Source: Anaerolineaceae bacterium (GTDB taxonomy: Bacteria > Chloroflexota > Anaerolineae > Anaerolineales > Anaerolineaceae). Taken from it: a DNA stretch of 10,021 nt. This document shows, piece by piece, positions 7,070 to 10,021 of the stretch. The stretch's first letter is position 1. Each line of letters starts with the position of its first letter. Made by a program: the position numbers and the translations under genes. The DNA is taken from the NCBI GenBank assembly GCA_028699715.1, contig JAQVUC010000020.1, positions 1 through 10,021 of the forward strand, written 5' to 3'. The notes beneath the pieces were generated by a model that saw nothing but the letters and a program-made list of their open reading frames with translations, was not told where the DNA came from and searched no databases.

Positions 7070-8380
7070 CTACTCAATTCCTAACACGTCCCAAAAATAT
7101 GGGGGTGGATCGACCGGTTCATCACTTATTTCGACAGCATTCTTTAATTTTTCTAAGACGGTATCAAAGGCTGACTCATCATTGACATGTACGTCAAAAA
7201 CAGCCTGCCCCTTTGTGATCTTGTCTCCAATTTTTGCCCTTACCATAATGCCGACCGCGGGATCGATCTGATCGCCCTTTTTAGCCCGACCAGCGCCAAT
7301 CACAACCGAACTTTCACCCACCTCTTTTGCGTCGACGACACTCACCCAACCATCTTTCTCAGCAACAACTGTGAAAACAAAGCTGGCCTGAGGTAATTTT
7401 TCAGGTTGGTCGATAAATGAAACGTCACCATGTTGAATGATCACAAGCTCTCTGAATTTTTCCCAGGCGCTGCCATCATCGATAGCTTTTTGCGCCATTT
7501 GCCGGGCTGAATCCAAAGAATCTGTTTTGTTACCAAGCAAGAGCATGTAAGCCGACAGATCAACGCAGTGCACATGGAAATCTTCCGGACCCTGTCCGTG
7601 AAGCATTTCGATGGCCTCTTTCAATTCGAGGGCATTACCGACTGCAACGCCAAGGGGTTGATCCATTTGTGAAAGCAAGGCAATGACTCGCCGACCGCTC
7701 AATTTTCCAATGGAGACCATTACTTCAGCTAAAGCGCGGGCTTCTTCCAGCGTTTTCATAAATGCACCGCGGCCAACTTTTACGTCCAAAGCAATTGCGT
7801 CTGCACCTGCCGCTATTTTCTTACTCATTACCGATGAAGCGATGAGAGGGATCGACTGCACAGTCCCTGTTACGTCTCTGAGTGAGTACAGTTTTCCATC
7901 TGCCGGCGCCAAATCTGCGCTCTGACCAGTCAATACTATTCCGTGGTTTTTCAACTGATCAATGAATTCTTCTGTGGTGAGGTCGGTTTTAAACCCAGGG
8001 ATGGATTCCAATTTGTCAATGGTTCCCCCGCTAAAGCCGAGACCCCTGCCAGACATCTTACCAACAGGTAAGCCGCAAGCTGCCACGATTGGAGCTACCA
8101 CCAGGGTGGTTTTATCGCCAACTCCACCAGTGGAGTGCTTGTCAACCACGTTGCCACCAAACTCACTTAAATCCAGCTGGTCACCAGATGCGGCCATAGC
8201 CAAAGTTAAATCGGTGATTTCCTGGTCTGTCATGCCATTCAAAAGAACAGCCATAGCCCAGGCAGCCATCTGGTAATCAGGGATTTCCCCGGAGGTAAAG
8301 TTTTCAATAAGAAAATGAAATTCTTCTGAACTAAGTTCTTCTTTATCCCTTGTTTTAGTGATGATATCGACGGCTCTCAT
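7070..8380 (-). CDS. pdp: Pyrimidine-nucleoside (thymidine) phosphorylase
   Basis: Catalyses phosphorolysis of uridine, thymidine and/or deoxyuridine to the free base and (deoxy)ribose-1-phosphate in nucleoside salvage. It has 436 residues, normal for the family. The phosphate-binding KHSTGG is at 81-86, and the family signature SGRGLGFSGGTIDKLE at 110-125 has Ser where Thr is usual. The catalytic set Tyr165, Arg168, Ser183 and Lys187 shows the same spacing as Tyr168, Arg171, Ser186 and Lys190 of E. coli thymidine phosphorylase. The three-domain order (helical, alpha/beta, C-terminal beta) is complete. Strict thymidine versus broad pyrimidine specificity cannot be decided. The ATG at 8380 lies 17 bases after the jag stop with only a weak GAG before it, so it is probably cotranscribed with yidC-jag. 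It ends in TAG directly against a terminator. Confidence 0.94.
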   Translation of the reverse strand: MRAVDIITKTRDKEELSSEEFHFLIENFTSGEIPDYQMAAWAMAVLLNGMTDQEITDLTLAMAASGDQLDLSEFGGNVVDKHSTGGVGDKTTLVVAPIVAACGLPVGKMSGRGLGFSGGTIDKLESIPGFKTDLTTEEFIDQLKNHGIVLTGQSADLAPADGKLYSLRDVTGTVQSIPLIASSVMSKKIAAGADAIALDVKVGRGAFMKTLEEARALAEVMVSIGKLSGRRVIALLSQMDQPLGVAVGNALELKEAIEMLHGQGPEDFHVHCVDLSAYMLLLGNKTDSLDSARQMAQKAIDDGSAWEKFRELVIIQHGDVSFIDQPEKLPQASFVFTVVAEKDGWVSVVDAKEVGESSVVIGAGRAKKGDQIDPAVGIMVRAKIGDKITKGQAVFDVHVNDESAFDTVLEKLKNAVEISDEPVDPPPYFWDVLGIE

Positions 8381-8397
8381 GGTATTACTCGAAATTC

Positions 8398-9213
8398 TTA
8401 GTCGTTTGGATAGATGAATATTTTTCTATGCGGATCTTCGCCAACGGATTCAGTATAAACATCGTCTCGTTTGCGAAGTTCGATGTGAATAATCCTGCGT
8501 TCGTTTGCGGGCATCGGTTCCAAAGTTTGTTTTCTACCTGTTGATACCACCTGGTCGGCCATGCGGCGGGCAAGTTTCTGCAGCTCGTTTTCCCTGCGGG
8601 ACCGATAATTTTGGATATCAACCTGCAACGGGATCCAGCGGCTGAATTTGTGGCTGATCATCAGGCTCAATAAGTATTGAATTGAATTTAAGGTTTCTGC
8701 CCGTCTTCCAATCAAAAAACTCAGGTCATCGCCTTCAATATCGATAGCGTAATAATCCCGGTCATCTTCTTCAGAAAGCACGTGGGTCACTGTCACGGCT
8801 GTGTCAGTATCCATCAAACCAAGCAGTTTTTTAGTGGTTTGCTGTATCGTGAGTTTGATTTGCTCAGGATCCGTCTCAGTGGAAAGTTGACTTTGCTCGT
8901 CATCTTCAACTTCGATCTCATCCTCAAAATCCAAATCTTCTTCGTAATCTTGCAATTCATCCTGCTCAGATTCTTCTTCAATCACAAGTGGAGCTTGTGT
9001 TGCTGAAACAGGTACTGCCTGATTATCAGAAGCTGAGAGGACAGTCAATTTAATTCTGGATTGCCTTGAAGCAAAACGGAACAAATTCCGCTTACCCTCA
9101 TCCAAAATTTCAATCGCAACATCTTTTCGTTCCAGACCTAATTGATCCAAACCTTTTTCGATTGCCTCTTCCACAGTTGGGGCAATGACTTCAAGGGTCA
9201 TTCTTTCGTTCAT
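8398..9213 (-). CDS. jag: Jag/KhpB RNA-binding protein (Jag-N, KH and R3H domains)
   Basis: A 271-residue cytosolic RNA-binding protein of the SpoIIIJ-associated (Jag, KhpB, EloR) family, linked in Gram-positives to cell elongation and RNA regulation and almost always encoded next to yidC, as here. The domains in order are: Jag-N (about 5-54; VEEAIEKGLDQLG, GKRNLF), a strongly acidic low-complexity linker (about 78-108), a KH domain (about 130-200) with FLIGRRAETLNSIQYL at 166-181, and an R3H domain (about 205-269) with R239-x3-H243 in NERRIIHIEL. The KH loop is G-R-R-A instead of the usual G-x-x-G. The ATG at 9213 is supported by GGGAAGG at 9219-9225. The gene ends in TAA, 17 bases before pdp. 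Confidence 0.93.
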   Translation of the reverse strand: MNERMTLEVIAPTVEEAIEKGLDQLGLERKDVAIEILDEGKRNLFRFASRQSRIKLTVLSASDNQAVPVSATQAPLVIEEESEQDELQDYEEDLDFEDEIEVEDDEQSQLSTETDPEQIKLTIQQTTKKLLGLMDTDTAVTVTHVLSEEDDRDYYAIDIEGDDLSFLIGRRAETLNSIQYLLSLMISHKFSRWIPLQVDIQNYRSRRENELQKLARRMADQVVSTGRKQTLEPMPANERRIIHIELRKRDDVYTESVGEDPHRKIFIYPND

Positions 9214-9218
9214 TATTA

Positions 9219-9225
9219 CCTTCCC
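9219..9225 (-). promoter_or_regulatory. Ribosome binding site of jag
   Basis: GGGAAGG on the minus strand, five bases before the jag ATG at 9213. It lies immediately after the TAA (9227-9229) that closes the extended yidC frame. A YidC of full extended length would therefore end right at the jag translation signal, as in a compact operon. Confidence 0.7.
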
Positions 9226-9226
9226 T

Positions 9227-9349
9227 TTATCTTTTTCTCTTAGGTCTCTGTCGTTTAACTGCCGCCCGTGCGGAGGGTTTAGCTGTTTTTATTGTCTCAA
9301 CTTCCGGTTCTTCTTCCTCATCATCTTCCCAATCCGCTTCAATTACGGT
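9227..9349 (-). other. In-frame continuation of yidC beyond TGA: likely severed C-terminal tail
   Basis: After the yidC TGA (9350-9352) the same frame runs for 40 sense codons to a TAA at 9227-9229. It has no start codon with a ribosome binding site of its own. The peptide begins with an acidic stretch (TVIEADWEDDEEEEPEVE) and ends in a strongly basic run (RAAVKRQRPKRKR). That basic end is the kind of ribosome-contacting terminus found on many YidC/Oxa1 proteins. The frame closes just before the jag ribosome binding site. I interpret it as the original YidC tail, cut off by a single-base change, a sequencing error or a read-through stop. It could be ordinary non-coding spacer, since 40 codons stay open by chance about one time in seven, but the composition argues against that. 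Confidence 0.65.
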
Positions 9350-10021
9350 TCATTTGGCAGGTGTCAATTCTTTCTTGGGAAGCCAAGGGAAGATATTGGA
9401 CCAATCTGTCCGTCCCATAGCACCATACTGTACAACAGTAGTGATGTTGCTGATTAAGAAGTAAAGCGCTAAACCAGCTGAGAACTGAAAAGCCATCCAG
9501 CCCATCAACAAGGGCATGGTCATTGTCATGCTATTGGACATGGCAGCCGCTTGACTATCTCCCTGTGTGGGCGGTTGCATAACTTTTGATTGGATGAAGG
9601 TCGTAGCCACAACCAGGATTGCTAAAACTGGAATGGCGAATTGACCAATCATCAAACGCTCTGGTTGTCCTAAATCCATCCAAAGGAACCGGTTTTGAAT
9701 CGGCAAAATCTTGTTGACATCAAGAAACGGGTAGACAATTCTTTCCAGTTTCACGAGTTCCAATGGTGTTGATGCCATAACCCGCATGATGCCTTGGTAA
9801 AGACCCAGAATGACCGGAAATTGGATCAGAGTTGGCAGACAGGAGCCAAAGGGGCTGATCCCTTTCTCTTTGTAAATTTTCATTTGCTCCTGAGCAAATT
9901 TTTCTTTATCATCTTTATATTTAGCCGCCATCTTTTTGTATTGAGGATCGTTTTGAAGATCCTGCATGGCTTGTGATGACTTTATTTGTTTATTTGTCAA
10001 AGGAAAAGTTATCAGTTTGAT
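9350..10021 (-). CDS. yidC: Membrane protein insertase YidC/Oxa1 (5' end outside window)
   Basis: Inserts and folds proteins in the cytoplasmic membrane, alone or with Sec. The frame is open to the window edge: the codons upstream of TTG 9998-10000 read IKLITFP and match the end of the first conserved membrane segment, so that TTG is not the start. Visible in order are the cytoplasmic helical hairpin (KSSQAMQDLQ ... YKDDKEKFAQEQMKIYKEKG), the SPFGSCLPTLIQFPVILGLYQ segment, a membrane segment near IPVLAILVVATTF, and the final MPLLMGWMAFQFSAGLALYFLISN region followed by a short polar end ELTPAK and TGA. The conserved groove arginine before LxxxPL appears as Lys. 223 residues are visible, with at least the N-terminal membrane part missing. 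It is next to jag as in the rpmH-rnpA-yidC-jag locus. The TGA may be premature; see the 40-codon continuation. Confidence 0.92.
   Translation of the reverse strand: MKLITFPLTNKQIKSSQAMQDLQNDPQYKKMAAKYKDDKEKFAQEQMKIYKEKGISPFGSCLPTLIQFPVILGLYQGIMRVMASTPLELVKLERIVYPFLDVNKILPIQNRFLWMDLGQPERLMIGQFAIPVLAILVVATTFIQSKVMQPPTQGDSQAAAMSNSMTMTMPLLMGWMAFQFSAGLALYFLISNITTVVQYGAMGRTDWSNIFPWLPKKELTPAK

Noticed and set aside
7027..7077. TypA N-terminal extension of 17 residues from TTG 7077
   Set aside because: It would be encoded by the pdp stop region, the terminator stem and its U-tract, and it has no ribosome binding site. The ATG at 7026 gives the normal family length.
9310..9352. Selenocysteine insertion at the yidC TGA
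   Set aside because: Bacterial Sec insertion needs a stable hairpin just after the TGA. Only a three-base-pair CCG/CGG pairing is visible there, and no catalytic Cys/Sec is expected in a YidC tail.
9185..9457. Plus-strand 90-codon frame rich in Phe/Leu/Cys, resembling a small membrane protein
   Set aside because: It is antisense to the end of yidC, the yidC tail and the start of jag. Its hydrophobic character comes from complementing Glu/Lys-rich codons. No ribosome binding site or family resemblance is seen.
1..10021. Use of TGA as a sense codon in this organism
   Set aside because: The fni, prenyl synthase, ligase and typA genes end in TGA at sensible lengths, and the long frames have no internal TGA. 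The standard bacterial code fits.

Overview
The window looks like a piece of an ordinary bacterial chromosome of moderate to slightly low GC. My best guess is a member of the Chloroflexota (Anaerolineae-like). This is inferred from protein flavour (the DDxxG second motif of the prenyl synthase, the DVKVGRG variant of the pyrimidine nucleoside phosphorylase, the style of the YidC and Jag proteins) and from pairing a type 2 IPP isomerase with a short-chain prenyltransferase. It is not proven. No transposon, phage gene, CRISPR array, tRNA or rRNA was seen. Coding density is very high, and no gene-free stretch exceeds 300 bases.

Left block, plus strand (1-1945): the 3' part of a type 2 isopentenyl-diphosphate isomerase gene (fni, cut by the left edge) overlaps an all-trans short-chain prenyl diphosphate synthase gene. 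Together they convert IPP to DMAPP and condense the C5 units into longer prenyl diphosphates. Facing them on the minus strand (1882-4193) is a two-gene surface-polysaccharide operon: a Wzz/YveK-like chain-length protein, then a multi-pass O-antigen ligase/polymerase-like protein, joined by a TAATG stop-start overlap. The ligase gene overlaps the prenyl synthase gene tail to tail by 64 bp. An 86-bp divergent intergenic region (4194-4279) holds a good promoter candidate for the polysaccharide pair. It also holds an extended -10 candidate that would make the SMP-30/gluconolactonase-like gene (4280-5146, plus) leaderless.

Right block, all minus strand (5182-10021), in transcription order: yidC (membrane insertase, 5' end cut by the right edge), jag/khpB (KH-R3H RNA-binding protein), pdp (pyrimidine-nucleoside phosphorylase), a strong intrinsic terminator directly abutting the pdp stop codon, then typA/bipA (ribosome-associated GTPase). 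yidC-jag is the classic segment of the rpmH-rnpA-yidC-jag locus, here followed by pdp.

The most interesting observation is at the end of yidC. The frame stops at a TGA (9350-9352) but stays open for exactly 40 more codons. These encode an acidic stretch and then a very basic terminus typical of ribosome-binding YidC tails, and they end at a TAA just before the jag ribosome binding site. The gap between yidC and jag therefore looks like the severed or recoded C-terminal tail of YidC. I see no clearly novel multi-gene system in this window.
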